Assembly: GCA_963704075.1 (NCBI GenBank) | Contig: CAVPGV010000006.1 | Span: 1 to 64,000 of the forward strand | Direction of reading: 5' to 3' | DNA: 64,000 bases | Origin: JADKAV01 sp963704075 | GTDB taxonomy: Bacteria > Actinomycetota > Actinomycetes > S36-B12 > UBA10799 | Shown here: one piece after another, positions 52,214-60,847 of the stretch | How positions within the stretch are numbered: position 1 is the first letter of the stretch | Layout: every line of letters begins with the position of its first letter | Program-made: the position numbers and the translations under genes | The notes under the pieces: generated by a model | Told to the model about the DNA's origin: nothing | The model's input: the letters and a program-made list of their open reading frames with translations, nothing else | The model's database searches: none

Positions 52214-52492
52214 ATGAACTTCGAGAAGGTCGTCTTCGGATTCTTCGTGGTGCTCGCCGCCACCCTGAACTTCGGTTTCTTCCTCGGCCCGCTCGACGAC
52301 CCTGCGGTGCACAATGCGACGGAACTGTTCGCCGCGGTCGTCGTGAACCTGATCGCACTGGTGATGAAGTTCGGCGACCGCACGCAGATCGGCGCTGTGC
52401 ACTTGGCCACCAGCCTCGTCGCGTCCCTGCAACTGGTGGCAGCGGCGAGTCTGTGGTCGTACTACAACAACATCGCCGACGGGTGGCGCTGA
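52214..52492 (+). CDS. DUF6394 family small membrane protein
   Basis: A 92-residue protein with three hydrophobic segments. The N-terminal MNFEKVVFGFFVVLAATLNF and the internal KFGDRTQIGAVHLATSLVAS segments are characteristic of DUF6394, which is found next to RCK-type potassium channels. ATG 52214 follows AAGGGGGTG at moderate spacing. It is followed by a 39-residue protein and the channel, all overlapping or close. Confidence 0.85.
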   Translation: MNFEKVVFGFFVVLAATLNFGFFLGPLDDPAVHNATELFAAVVVNLIALVMKFGDRTQIGAVHLATSLVASLQLVAAASLWSYYNNIADGWR

Positions 52493-52602
52493 ACGCCGAG
52501 CAGATCTCCAGCGTCGTATCGTTGTCCGGAGGGGCGCTGTTGGCCAACGTCATCTCAGTGACCTTGCTGGTCGTGGAGACCGTCTCGTTCCGGAGGCAGT
52601 GA
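52483..52602 (+). CDS. 39-residue single-helix membrane protein
   Basis: A tiny frame from GTG 52483, overlapping the DUF6394 stop and ending 3 bp before the channel start. It has one hydrophobic segment (GGALLANVISVTLLVVETV) between a polar start and a basic end (SFRRQ). Its exact fit between two cotranscribed genes and good hydrophobicity make it a plausible accessory subunit of the channel. No family is recognised. Confidence 0.5.
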   Translation: MALNAEQISSVVSLSGGALLANVISVTLLVVETVSFRRQ

Positions 52603-52605
52603 CCA

Positions 52606-54798
52606 GTGGCCGATACGCACGCCCCAGTGCGGCGGATCGCGCCGGTCGGCCCGTCGACCACGGCGATCTTCCTGGTGCTGCGGCGGATGCGGGCCCCGCT
52701 GATCGTGCTGATCAGCCTGTTCTCCGTGAGCATCGCCGGCCTGACGATGATGCCCGGTGTCGACGCGGAGGGCCAACCGTGGCGAATGGATCCGTTCGAG
52801 GCCTTCTACTTCATGAGCTACACGGCGACCACGATCGGCTTCGGCGAGATCCCCTACCCGTACACCGCGGCGCAGAGGGCCTGGGTCATCGTGACGATCT
52901 ACCTCAGCGTGGTCGCGTGGGCCTACGCGATCGGCTCGGTGCTGTCGCTGCTGCAGGACCGCGGGTTCAAGGAGGCGATGGGCCTTCAGCGCTTCGAGCG
53001 CCGGGTCCGGCGCCTGCGGGAACCGTTCCTGATCATCGCCGGCTTCGGTCAGGCCGGTCAGGTCGTGGCCCGCAGCCTGGACCGTACCGACCACCGGTTG
53101 GTGGTCCTGGACATCGAACCGCAGCGGATCGAGGCGCTGGACCTCGCCGCGTTCAAGTCCGACGTGCCGGGTCTGGCGGCCGATGCGAGCAACCCGTTCG
53201 TCGGTTTGACCTTGATGCCTGGAGTGGACGCCGAAGGCCAACCGTGGCACATGGACCCGTTCGAGGCCTTCTACTTCATGAGCTACACCGCCACGACGAT
53301 CGGTTTCGGTGAGATTCCGTATCCGTTCACCACCGCCCAGCGCGCGTGGGTGATTGTGAGCATCTACTTGAGCGTCATCGCCTGGGCGTATGCGATCGGG
53401 TCGGTACTGGCGCTGCTGCAGGACCGGGGATTCCGGGAGGCGCTTGGCCTGCAACGCTTCGAGCGGCAGGTACGGCGCCTGCATGAGCCGTTCCTGATCC
53501 TCGCCGGTTTCGGACAGGCCGGAGAGGTCGTCGCGCGCAGTCTGGACCGTACCGACCACCGCCTCGTGGTGATCGACCTGGTCCCCCAGCGGATCGAAGC
53601 GCTGGACCTCGCGGCGTTCCGGTCGGATGTCGCGGGGTTGGTCGCCGATGCCAGCAATCCGCACGAACTGCGGCGAGCCGGTCTGCAGAGTGAGCACTGC
53701 GCGGGCATCATCGCGCTGACCAACGACGACGAGGCGAATCTGGCCATCACCATGGCGGCGAGTCTGCTGCGACCCGACGTGCCAGTCGTGTGTCGGACTC
53801 TGGAGGACGGCCTCATCGAGCGGATGCGGGCCTTCGGTGAACCGATGATCGTGGACCCGTTCAACCTGTTCGGCGACGAACTGATGCTCGCGGTCAGATC
53901 CCCGCAGACCCACCGGCTCACCGACTGGCTCACCTCCGGATCGGACACCGAGCTTCCGGATCCGGTCGATGTGCCCGAGCACGGACGGTGGATCGTCTGC
54001 GGGCATGGGCGTTTCGGCGGTCATCTGACCGCGGACCTCGTGCGTCACAACACCCCCGTCACGGTCATCGACCCACATGTCCGGCCACGCGAGGGGGTGG
54101 ACGCGGTCATCAAGGATGCGACGAGCCCTGCAGCGCTGGAGCAGGCGCACCTGGACACCGCGGTCGCCTTCGCCGCAGCCACGAACAACGACACCACGAA
54201 TCTGTCGCTGCTGGCAGCCGCCCGCAAGCTCAATCCGGACCTGTTCCTCGTGGGACGGCAGAACGATCCGGCCAACGGGCCGCTGTTCGAAGCTCTGGGT
54301 GTCGACTCCCTGCTCGTGCCGACCCGGCTCATCGCCCACGAGGTCCTGGCCCGAATCACTGATGCGACTCTGTGGCGCTTCGTGCAGTTGGCCCAGCAGC
54401 GCGACGACGCCTGGTCGTCGCAGGTGCTCGCCCGCATCACGGACTGCTGTGGCCGGCATTTGCAGGACATCTGGACGCTGGACCTCACCGAGGAGCATGC
54501 GCCGGCACTGATGGACCTGATGGACGACCTGACCCTCGGCACCCTGATGCGCGATCCGCAGGACCGGCAACGAGCCCTGGATATCGTTCCCCTCATGCTG
54601 GAACGTGCGGGAACCGCCACTGTCACCCCTGGTAGCGATGAGGTGCTCGAGCCGGGGGATCACCTGCTGCTGATCGGGATGGGGTACGACCGGCGGGCTC
54701 TGGACACGACGCTGAGTGTGCCTTCTGCCGCGCAGTATGTGGTGTCGGGAAACCGGGTCGGGCAGTCGTGGATCTGGCGCACCCTGGTCGATCGGTGA
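52606..54798 (+). CDS. Two-RCK potassium channel protein with duplicated pore region
   Basis: A 730-residue protein. TM1 is about residues 31-47. Then a pore, TM2 and the first strands of an RCK/TrkA-N Rossmann fold appear twice: copy 1 is residues 46-200 and copy 2 is 201-352. Each has the selectivity filter TTIGFGE and the nucleotide motif AGFGQAG. The second copy runs on into a complete RCK1 and then RCK2 (VCGHGRFGGHL onwards). Copy 2 lacks a TM1 of its own. A normal family member has one pore. The copies agree at 133 of 152 residues. GTG 52606 has GGAGG upstream. It may be an inactive, chimeric or novel channel. Confidence 0.85.
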   Translation: MADTHAPVRRIAPVGPSTTAIFLVLRRMRAPLIVLISLFSVSIAGLTMMPGVDAEGQPWRMDPFEAFYFMSYTATTIGFGEIPYPYTAAQRAWVIVTIYLSVVAWAYAIGSVLSLLQDRGFKEAMGLQRFERRVRRLREPFLIIAGFGQAGQVVARSLDRTDHRLVVLDIEPQRIEALDLAAFKSDVPGLAADASNPFVGLTLMPGVDAEGQPWHMDPFEAFYFMSYTATTIGFGEIPYPFTTAQRAWVIVSIYLSVIAWAYAIGSVLALLQDRGFREALGLQRFERQVRRLHEPFLILAGFGQAGEVVARSLDRTDHRLVVIDLVPQRIEALDLAAFRSDVAGLVADASNPHELRRAGLQSEHCAGIIALTNDDEANLAITMAASLLRPDVPVVCRTLEDGLIERMRAFGEPMIVDPFNLFGDELMLAVRSPQTHRLTDWLTSGSDTELPDPVDVPEHGRWIVCGHGRFGGHLTADLVRHNTPVTVIDPHVRPREGVDAVIKDATSPAALEQAHLDTAVAFAAATNNDTTNLSLLAAARKLNPDLFLVGRQNDPANGPLFEALGVDSLLVPTRLIAHEVLARITDATLWRFVQLAQQRDDAWSSQVLARITDCCGRHLQDIWTLDLTEEHAPALMDLMDDLTLGTLMRDPQDRQRALDIVPLMLERAGTATVTPGSDEVLEPGDHLLLIGMGYDRRALDTTLSVPSAAQYVVSGNRVGQSWIWRTLVDR
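52741..53661. repeat. In-frame tandem duplication inside the channel gene
   Basis: The segment 52741-53205 (residues 46-200) is repeated at 53206-53661 with a 465-bp period. The proteins agree at 133 of 152 aligned positions, and the DNA differs mainly at third codon positions, so the two copies have diverged under selection or come from different sources. Confidence 0.9.
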
Positions 54799-54885
54799 GC
54801 AGACCGATCCCGGAGTAGTGCAGTGCCGCGCTGGCTGGGGACGGACAGCCGCGACCACCCCACCGACTGCTGAGACAATCTCCGT

Positions 54886-55674
54886 GTGGAGATCAGCGGC
54901 CTGTTCGTCTACCCGATCAAGTCCGGCGCCGGATTACGCGTCGATCGTCGGGAACTGGACGGTTTTGGCATGGCCGGGGACCGCGAGTACATGGTGGTCG
55001 ATCCCGACGGGATGTTCCTGACCCAGCGGGAGGCGCCGAAACTGGCATTGGTCCAACCGGTTCTCGCTGACGGGCTGCGTCTGGAGACCCCGGCTGGCAT
55101 CGCGATCGCTCGTCCGTCCGGGCGCCGTCAGGTGACGGTGTGGGAACACACCGGAGCAGCGATCGACTGCGGCGACGAGGTGGCCGATCTGCTCAGTGCG
55201 CTGCTGGAGCGCCCGTGCCGATTGGTGAAGACGGCCCCCGACCACCGCCGCCCCACAGAGATCGGTGGCGGTCAGGTGGGCTTCGCCGACGGGTTTCCGT
55301 TGCTGATCATCTCCGAGTCCTCGCTGGCTCAACTGAACAGCCGGTTGCCGCAGTCCCTACCGATGAACCGCTTCCGGCCGAATGTGGTGGTCGCGGGCGC
55401 CGAGCCGTTCGCCGAGGACACCTGGGTGACCGTCGACCTCGGCCCAGTCACTGTGGATGTGGTCAAGCCATGTGCCCGATGTGCGATCACCCGGGTCGAT
55501 CAGGCGACCGGGATCCGCGGTGATGGTGAGCCGTTGCGCACGCTCGGCACCTTCCGCAAGGCCAAGGGGGGTGTGATGTTCGGTCAGAACGCGGTGCACC
55601 GAGGACCTGGGGAACTGAAGGTCGGGGACCCCGTGCGAGTCTGCTCGTCCCGCCAGGCCCCTCTCATCGTGTGA
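54886..55674 (+). CDS. MOSC-domain protein (YcbX/mARC-like)
   Basis: A 262-residue molybdenum-cofactor-binding oxidoreductase. The N-terminal beta-barrel (ISGLFVYPIKSGAG, GDREYMVVD, FLTQRE) precedes the MOSC domain. Cys196 in KPCARC is the likely Mo ligand; RFRPNVVV is conserved. Relatives reduce N-hydroxylated compounds. GTG 54886 is the start. It converges on a methyltransferase gene with a 11-bp overlap and lies near the Mo-cofactor cluster. Confidence 0.9.
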   Translation: MEISGLFVYPIKSGAGLRVDRRELDGFGMAGDREYMVVDPDGMFLTQREAPKLALVQPVLADGLRLETPAGIAIARPSGRRQVTVWEHTGAAIDCGDEVADLLSALLERPCRLVKTAPDHRRPTEIGGGQVGFADGFPLLIISESSLAQLNSRLPQSLPMNRFRPNVVVAGAEPFAEDTWVTVDLGPVTVDVVKPCARCAITRVDQATGIRGDGEPLRTLGTFRKAKGGVMFGQNAVHRGPGELKVGDPVRVCSSRQAPLIV

Positions 55675-56257
55675 GAACTGCCACGGTGAACGGCTGGGCG
55701 GTGTCCCACGGTGTGGTGTGGATGCGCCGATCGGAGCGCACAAGCCGTAGCCCCAACTCATGTGCCAGGTCTTCGCCGCCGTACGTGCGCACCGGCAAGC
55801 CGCTACAGGTGTCCGGGCCGTCCGGCGCGAACGTCGCGACGATGGCGTGGCCATCGTTATTCAGCGTTGCGTGCAGCCTGCGCCGGTAGCGTTCACGCTC
55901 CGCCGACTCGGTGAGGAAATGGAAGACCGCCCGGTCGTGCCAGAGGGCGACCGGATGCGCGTTGATGTGATCCAGGATGTCGCCGGCGGTCAGGGACACC
56001 GCGTCGCCCACCCGCGCGGCGATGCCTTCCAGTGCTGCCGGTGAGATGTCCACGGCCGCGACGCGTGTGAAACCACGGGCGACCAGCGCGTCCACGAGCA
56101 GCGATGAACCGCTGCCGACATCCAGGATGGGAGCGTCCGGCGGGAGGTCCAGATCGTCGATGAGGTCCAGCCACAGGTCCTCAGGATCCTGCCACCAACT
56201 CACCTCGTCGGCGGCCTTGGACCGATGGACGCCCTCCCAGTGCTGGGCGCCGGACAT
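55664..56257 (-). CDS. SAM-dependent methyltransferase
   Basis: A 197-residue class I methyltransferase with ILDVGSGSSLLVDAL (motif I) and AAVDISPAAL (acidic strand). The N-terminal W-W-Q-D-P motif (SWWQDPEDLWLDLIDDL) is characteristic of a group of thiopurine/tellurite-type methyltransferases. ATG 56257 directly follows the DUF2249 stop (TAG-ATG), so the two are cotranscribed. Confidence 0.88.
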   Translation of the reverse strand: MSGAQHWEGVHRSKAADEVSWWQDPEDLWLDLIDDLDLPPDAPILDVGSGSSLLVDALVARGFTRVAAVDISPAALEGIAARVGDAVSLTAGDILDHINAHPVALWHDRAVFHFLTESAERERYRRRLHATLNNDGHAIVATFAPDGPDTCSGLPVRTYGGEDLAHELGLRLVRSDRRIHTTPWDTAQPFTVAVLTR

Positions 56258-56542
56258 CTACCGCCGTGCCAGCCGCAGACGCCACTGCTCAGGACCCTGC
56301 TCGAGGTACGAGACCTCGAAGCCCGCGTCGTAGCGCTTGTCGATCTGGGCCAGCAGGGGCAGTGGCTCGTGCGGCGCGATGAGTTCCATCGCCGCGCCGG
56401 ATCTCAGGGAATCGAGGGCACCGAAGATGGCCGCGTGCCGAATCGCGTGCGGAATCGTCCGCGCATCCAGCACCGGGTCGCCGGAGTGGGACTCGCCGCA
56501 ACGGCAACTGCTGGTGGATCGAATGGGGAGGTCTGTACTCAT
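56258..56542 (-). CDS. DUF2249 domain protein
   Basis: A 94-residue protein. After an N-terminal CRCGES segment, LDARTIPHAIRHAAIFGALD and DKRYDAGFEVSYLEQGPEQW match DUF2249, a small domain common near nitrogen-oxide and molybdenum genes. It is the first gene of a leftward pair with the methyltransferase, divergent from the Cys-containing regulator. Confidence 0.85.
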   Translation of the reverse strand: MSTDLPIRSTSSCRCGESHSGDPVLDARTIPHAIRHAAIFGALDSLRSGAAMELIAPHEPLPLLAQIDKRYDAGFEVSYLEQGPEQWRLRLARR

Positions 56543-56568
56543 GGCCTAAATTTACTACACTTTTGTTT

Positions 56569-57252
56569 GTGGAAAATGGTCCGGCCCCCTCCCGCCGCGC
56601 GGCGACGGTCACCCTCTCCCAGGCCCGCAGTCGGGTGCTCGATCATCTGGAAGCTGAGCAGGAGGTGACGGTGCGCGAGGTGGCCGGAGCCCTGGGTCTG
56701 CACGCAAACACGGCGCGCGGCCATCTCGATGGCCTCGTCGAGTCCGGTCTGGCCCAGCGATCACGACGACCCGCCCATGGCCGCGGCCGACCGTCGATGG
56801 TGTACCGGGCCGATGTCTGGGCGCAAGCCGACCCCAGGGTGCGCGACTACGGCCATCTCGCGTCCGCTCTCGCGACGGTGCTCGTCACCACGAGCCCCGA
56901 CCCCGGTGCAGATGCGCGGATGGCCGGCTCCACGTGGGGGGCAAGCATGGTGCAGGGCCGAGCGCCGCAAACCCCGCGGCAAGCGCGCCGGGAGGTCGTC
57001 AGTGTGTTGTCGGAGCTCGGTTTCGACCCGAAGGCGCAGCCCGGGTACGCCTCGGTGGCCTTGCGTCAGTGCCCGTTGCTGGACGTCGCGCGGGTCCATC
57101 CGGAGGTCGTGTGTCAGGTCCATCTGGGCCTGGTGCAGGGTGCGATGACGCAGATGGGGCACGACGCCAAGGACGCGGATCTGCTGCCATTCTCCGAACC
57201 GGGCGCCTGCCGCCTCATCCTTGCCACGCGGCGCGTCGACGCCGCGACCTGA
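56569..57252 (+). CDS. Helix-turn-helix regulator with C-terminal Cys motif (SufR-like, possible Fe-S sensor)
   Basis: A 227-residue regulator from GTG 56569. Residues about 17-70 form a winged helix (TVREVAGALGLHANTARGHL). The C-terminal half has Cys in QCPLLD, VVCQVH and GACRLI; C-x-n-C-x-n-C spacing of this kind binds an Fe-S cluster in SufR-type regulators. It could sense oxygen, NO or iron. It is divergent from DUF2249 and 21 bp ahead of the molybdoenzyme gene, its likely target. The AT-rich 26-bp gap with DUF2249 suggests near-leaderless promoters. Confidence 0.75.
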   Translation: MENGPAPSRRAATVTLSQARSRVLDHLEAEQEVTVREVAGALGLHANTARGHLDGLVESGLAQRSRRPAHGRGRPSMVYRADVWAQADPRVRDYGHLASALATVLVTTSPDPGADARMAGSTWGASMVQGRAPQTPRQARREVVSVLSELGFDPKAQPGYASVALRQCPLLDVARVHPEVVCQVHLGLVQGAMTQMGHDAKDADLLPFSEPGACRLILATRRVDAAT

Positions 57253-57273
57253 TGCGCCCACTACCGTGTCTGC

Positions 57274-59430
57274 ATGGCGCAACCTAGGGTCAACGCCGCT
57301 GGCGGACTGCCGGCGATCTCGTACGTTCTGAAGAAGGCGTGGGGGACCGGCGAGTTCACACAGACCCTCAAGCGACTGAAGTCGAAGAACACCTGCAAGA
57401 CGTGTGCGCTGGGAATGGGAGGCCAACTCGGCGGCATGGTGAACGAGGCCGGCCACTTCCCCGAGGTGTGCAAGAAGTCCGTCCAGGCGCAGACCGCCGA
57501 CATGCAACCGGCGATCCCAGAGGCTCTGTTCACCGGTACCACGCTGGCCGATCTGCGCCGACTTACCAGCGCTGAGGCGGAGAATCTCGGCCGGCTCGCC
57601 TTCCCTGTCGTGCTTCGGCCCGGCGACGATCGTTTCGAGCGGATCGCCTGGGACGAGGCTCTGCAAGTGGCAGGCTCCGCGCTGCGTCACACTGATCCCA
57701 CGCGCACCTTCTGGTACGCCAGCGGCCGCTCCGGCAACGAGGCGGCCTTCCTGATGCAACTGGTGGCACGGGCCTATGGCAGCCCGAACGTCCACAACTG
57801 CTCCTTCTACTGCCACAACGCGTCGTCGGTCGCCCTGGCCGGTATCTACGGCAGCGGCACCGCCTCCACCTCTCTCGAGGACCTGTCGCGCGCGGATCTG
57901 GTCCTCGTGGCCGGTGCGAATCCGGCCAGCAACCATCCCCGGCTGGTCACCCAGTTGATCAAACTGCGCCGACGCGGCGGCAAGGTCATTGTGGTCAACC
58001 CGATCTCCGAACTGGGTCTTCGACGCTTCCGGCTGCCGTCGGATGCTCGCAGCCTGGCGGCCGGCTCGCAGGTCAGCGACCTGTACCTGCAGCCACGGAT
58101 CGGCGGGGACATCGCCTTGTTCACCGCGTTGCTGAAACTCGTCCCGTGGGATCGCGATTTCGTGAGCGCCTACACAACGAGTTCAGAGCAGGTCGAACGG
58201 CATCTGGCCGCCCTGAGTGTGGACGAACTCAGCGTGGTCTGCGGCGTTCCTCGCCGCGATATCGAGGCCGCCGCCGACCTGCTCTCCGGCGCGCAGCGCG
58301 GCATTTTCATGTGGTCCATGGGCCTGACCCATCACGCCCACGGCACCGACAATGTCCGGGCTCTGGGCAACCTGGCGCTGGCACGCGGTTTCCTCGGTCG
58401 TACCGGTGCCGGACTGATGCCGATCCGGGGTCACTCCAACGTCCAGGGCGTGGGCTCGATGGGTGTGTCCCCGACTCTGAAGGCGGCGTTCACCGCCGAC
58501 CTCGAGCAGCGTTTCGGTTTCTCCGCTCCGACGTCGACCGGACAGGACACCTATGCGTCGATGCAGGCGGCGCAGGCTGGTGAGATCGATGTAGCGGTAC
58601 TGGTCGGCGGCAATCTTTGGGGAAGCAATCCCGATTCCCAGTGGGCTGCGGGTGCACTGCAGAACATCGACATCACGGTGTCCCTCACCACGAAACTCAA
58701 CCCCGGGCATTTCCACGGAAACGGCCGGACCATGCTGATCCTGCCGGTCCTGGCCCGCGACGAGGAGGATCAACCCACCACCCAGGAGTCGATGTTCAAC
58801 TACGTGCGTCTCTCCGAGGGCGGTCCGGCGAATGTGCCCGGCGAGATGCGCTCGGAGACCGATGTGCTCGCGAGCCTGGCCGACGGTGCCATGGGTTCCG
58901 ACCGCTTCGACTGGACAGCATTGCGTTCCCACCGTCATCTGCGCGAGGCCATCGCGGCGGTGGTGCCCGGCTACGAAGGGATCGCGCGCGTAGAGGCTGA
59001 CGGGGAGTTCCAGGTCGCAGGCCGGACCTTCCACGAGCCGCGTTTCGCCACGGACGACGGGCGGGCGCACTTCCACGTCGTCGACGTCCCGCCGGTTCCG
59101 GACGGCTTCCAGCTCATGACCATCCGTTCGGAGGGGCAGTTCAACACCGTCGTGTACGACGAGGAGGACCTGTATCGCGGCAACTCCCGCCGTGACGTGG
59201 TCATGATCAACCCCGCCGATGCCCTCAGCCTTGGCATCCGGGAGGGGGATCCGGTCGAGGTGAGCAGCGCCATCGGCTCCATGCGTGTGTGGGCGGCGAT
59301 CATCGACATCGCACGCGGCGCGCTGGCCATGTACTACCCCGAGGCGAACAGGCTCGTCGACGCGCGTCTGGACCCCGAGTCCCGCACGCCGGCGTTCAAG
59401 TCCGTCCCCGTCGACATCCGCAAGGTCTAG
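57274..59430 (+). CDS. FdhF/YdeP-family molybdopterin oxidoreductase
   Basis: A 718-residue molybdoenzyme. Cys41, Cys44 and Cys66 near the N-terminus (CKTC and EVCKKS) suggest an Fe-S cluster with fewer ligands than usual formate dehydrogenases. NCSFYCHNAS at 175-184 is the metal-proximal region of the YdeP group rather than the Sec/Cys of FDH-H. GANPASNHPR and MWSMGLTHHAHGTDN are molybdopterin-binding signatures. YdeP is linked to acid resistance and is not a proven formate dehydrogenase. It is the only complete molybdoenzyme catalytic subunit in the window and probably the user of the cofactor made by the cluster at 45213-49746. Confidence 0.9.
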   Translation: MAQPRVNAAGGLPAISYVLKKAWGTGEFTQTLKRLKSKNTCKTCALGMGGQLGGMVNEAGHFPEVCKKSVQAQTADMQPAIPEALFTGTTLADLRRLTSAEAENLGRLAFPVVLRPGDDRFERIAWDEALQVAGSALRHTDPTRTFWYASGRSGNEAAFLMQLVARAYGSPNVHNCSFYCHNASSVALAGIYGSGTASTSLEDLSRADLVLVAGANPASNHPRLVTQLIKLRRRGGKVIVVNPISELGLRRFRLPSDARSLAAGSQVSDLYLQPRIGGDIALFTALLKLVPWDRDFVSAYTTSSEQVERHLAALSVDELSVVCGVPRRDIEAAADLLSGAQRGIFMWSMGLTHHAHGTDNVRALGNLALARGFLGRTGAGLMPIRGHSNVQGVGSMGVSPTLKAAFTADLEQRFGFSAPTSTGQDTYASMQAAQAGEIDVAVLVGGNLWGSNPDSQWAAGALQNIDITVSLTTKLNPGHFHGNGRTMLILPVLARDEEDQPTTQESMFNYVRLSEGGPANVPGEMRSETDVLASLADGAMGSDRFDWTALRSHRHLREAIAAVVPGYEGIARVEADGEFQVAGRTFHEPRFATDDGRAHFHVVDVPPVPDGFQLMTIRSEGQFNTVVYDEEDLYRGNSRRDVVMINPADALSLGIREGDPVEVSSAIGSMRVWAAIIDIARGALAMYYPEANRLVDARLDPESRTPAFKSVPVDIRKV

Positions 59431-59451
59431 GAGCCCCGACGGGGTCTGCCG

Positions 59452-60468
59452 TCAGCGGGCCGCGAGCAACTCCGCGATCTGGATGGCGTTCAGCGCCGCG
59501 CCTTTGCGCAGGTTGTCGTTACTGACGAAGAAGGCCAGCCCGTTCTCGCCATCCTGCCGGAACCGGCCGACGAACGAAGGATCCTGACCGGCGGCCTGCA
59601 GGGGATTCGGAACCTCGGTCACGATCACCCCGGGCGCGTCCTGCAGGAGCGTGCGGGCGCGGGCCACAGCGATCGGGCGGTCGAATTCGGCCAGGATGGA
59701 AAGGCTGTGCCCGGTGAAGACCGGGACGCGCACGCACGTGCCGGATACCCGCAGGTCCGGGATGCCGAGGATCTTGCGGCTCTCGTTGCGCAGCTTCTGC
59801 TCCTCATCGGTCTCGCCCGAGCCGTCGTCGACGAAGTTGCCGGCTTGCGCCAGGACGTTGAAGGCGATGGTGCCGGGGAACTTGGCGGCATCGGGCAGGT
59901 CCACCGCAGCGCCGTCGTAGGTGAGTTGTGCCAAATCGCTCTGGCTGCCCTTGACGACCTGGTCGGCCAACTCCTGGACTCCCGCCAGGCCCGCGCCCGA
60001 TACCGCCTGGTAGGTGCTCACGATCAGTCGGTTCAGCCCGGCGTCCTCATGCAGCGGCTTGAGCACGGGCATCGCGGCCATCGTGGTGCAGTTGGGGTTC
60101 GCGACGATGCCTTTGGGGATCTCGCGCAGTGCGCCCGGGTTGACCTCGGCGACGACCAGTGGGACGTCGGGATCCATCCGCCAGGCCGATGAGTTGTCGA
60201 CCACGACCGCGCCCGCGGCAGCGACCTTCGGCGCAAGTTCCTTGCTGGTCGCACCACCCGCGGAGAACAGTGCGATGTCCAGCCCGCTGAAGTCCGCCGT
60301 TGCGGCGTCCTCGACGGTGATCTGTTCGTCACCCCAGGGCAGGGCCGTTCCGGCGCTGCGTGCCGATGCGAAATACCGCACGCGGTCCAGGGGAAAGTTA
60401 CGCTCGGCCAGCAGCGTGCGCATGACGCCGCCGACCTGTCCAGTGGCTCCGAAGACTCCGACATCCAT
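59452..60468 (-). CDS. asd: Aspartate-semialdehyde dehydrogenase
   Basis: A 338-residue enzyme reducing aspartyl phosphate to the semialdehyde, the step after LysC. VGVFGATGQVG is the NADP motif and Cys127 in NPNCTTM is the nucleophile. ATG 60468 starts the conserved N-terminus; no ribosome site is seen and the leader is AT-poor. It lies 14 kb from lysC and on the opposite strand, although actinobacteria usually keep lysC and asd together. Confidence 0.96.
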   Translation of the reverse strand: MDVGVFGATGQVGGVMRTLLAERNFPLDRVRYFASARSAGTALPWGDEQITVEDAATADFSGLDIALFSAGGATSKELAPKVAAAGAVVVDNSSAWRMDPDVPLVVAEVNPGALREIPKGIVANPNCTTMAAMPVLKPLHEDAGLNRLIVSTYQAVSGAGLAGVQELADQVVKGSQSDLAQLTYDGAAVDLPDAAKFPGTIAFNVLAQAGNFVDDGSGETDEEQKLRNESRKILGIPDLRVSGTCVRVPVFTGHSLSILAEFDRPIAVARARTLLQDAPGVIVTEVPNPLQAAGQDPSFVGRFRQDGENGLAFFVSNDNLRKGAALNAIQIAELLAAR

Positions 60469-60766
60469 GCGTCCAGAGTATCCGCCGTGGAACCGCTCGT
60501 TGCTGTTCGGCAGCCCTGTAACAGGCCAAGGCCACGGGCTCACCGTCCTAGGGCGTCGAGCCGCCCACAGACCGCGCGACCTCCCGGCCGCTTGCGCCTG
60601 TGTAGCCACTGAGTCGCGCAACGATGCTGGTTTGGCGAATCCTGCTGGTTGCGCCGCTCGTTCATCGCTGCGGACTGGACAACTCCCCTGTCGGATCCGA
60701 AGCCCACAAGACCGCAGCCTCCCTCCCCGGGGTACGGGAGAGGGAGGCTGCGGGCTTGTGTCGGAC
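60469..60766. other. 298-bp gap upstream of asd
   Basis: It holds the asd leader, an imperfect 19-bp inverted repeat at 60611-60659 (arms 60611-60630 and 60641-60659), and the terminator at 60706-60759. I see no gene in it. Confidence 0.6.
60706..60759 (-). terminator. Strong terminator of the DUF6325 operon
   Basis: A 20-bp stem with one mismatch (60706-60725 with 60740-60759) and a 14-nt loop. It begins 8 bp after the stop of the arginine-rich peptide gene and is the end of that leftward transcript. Its size and GC content make it the clearest terminator in the window. Confidence 0.85.
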
Positions 60767-60835
60767 TTAGCGACGACTCACGCGACGTGCGGTGCGTCGG
60801 CTGGTGCGGCGTGCGACTCTCCTACCACCCATCAT
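60767..60835 (-). CDS. 22-residue arginine-rich micropeptide
   Basis: Translated, it is MMGGRRVARRTSRRTARRVS followed by two more arginines: 10 of 22 residues are Arg. It begins 12 bp after the DUF6325 stop, and GAGAGGAG lies upstream of its ATG pair at normal spacing. It ends just before a strong terminator, so it is transcribed as the last gene of the operon. The peptide is too short for standard gene callers. No function known; nucleic acid or membrane binding is plausible. Confidence 0.6.
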   Translation of the reverse strand: MMGGRRVARRTSRRTARRVSRR

Positions 60836-60847
60836 GAAGATCTCCTC

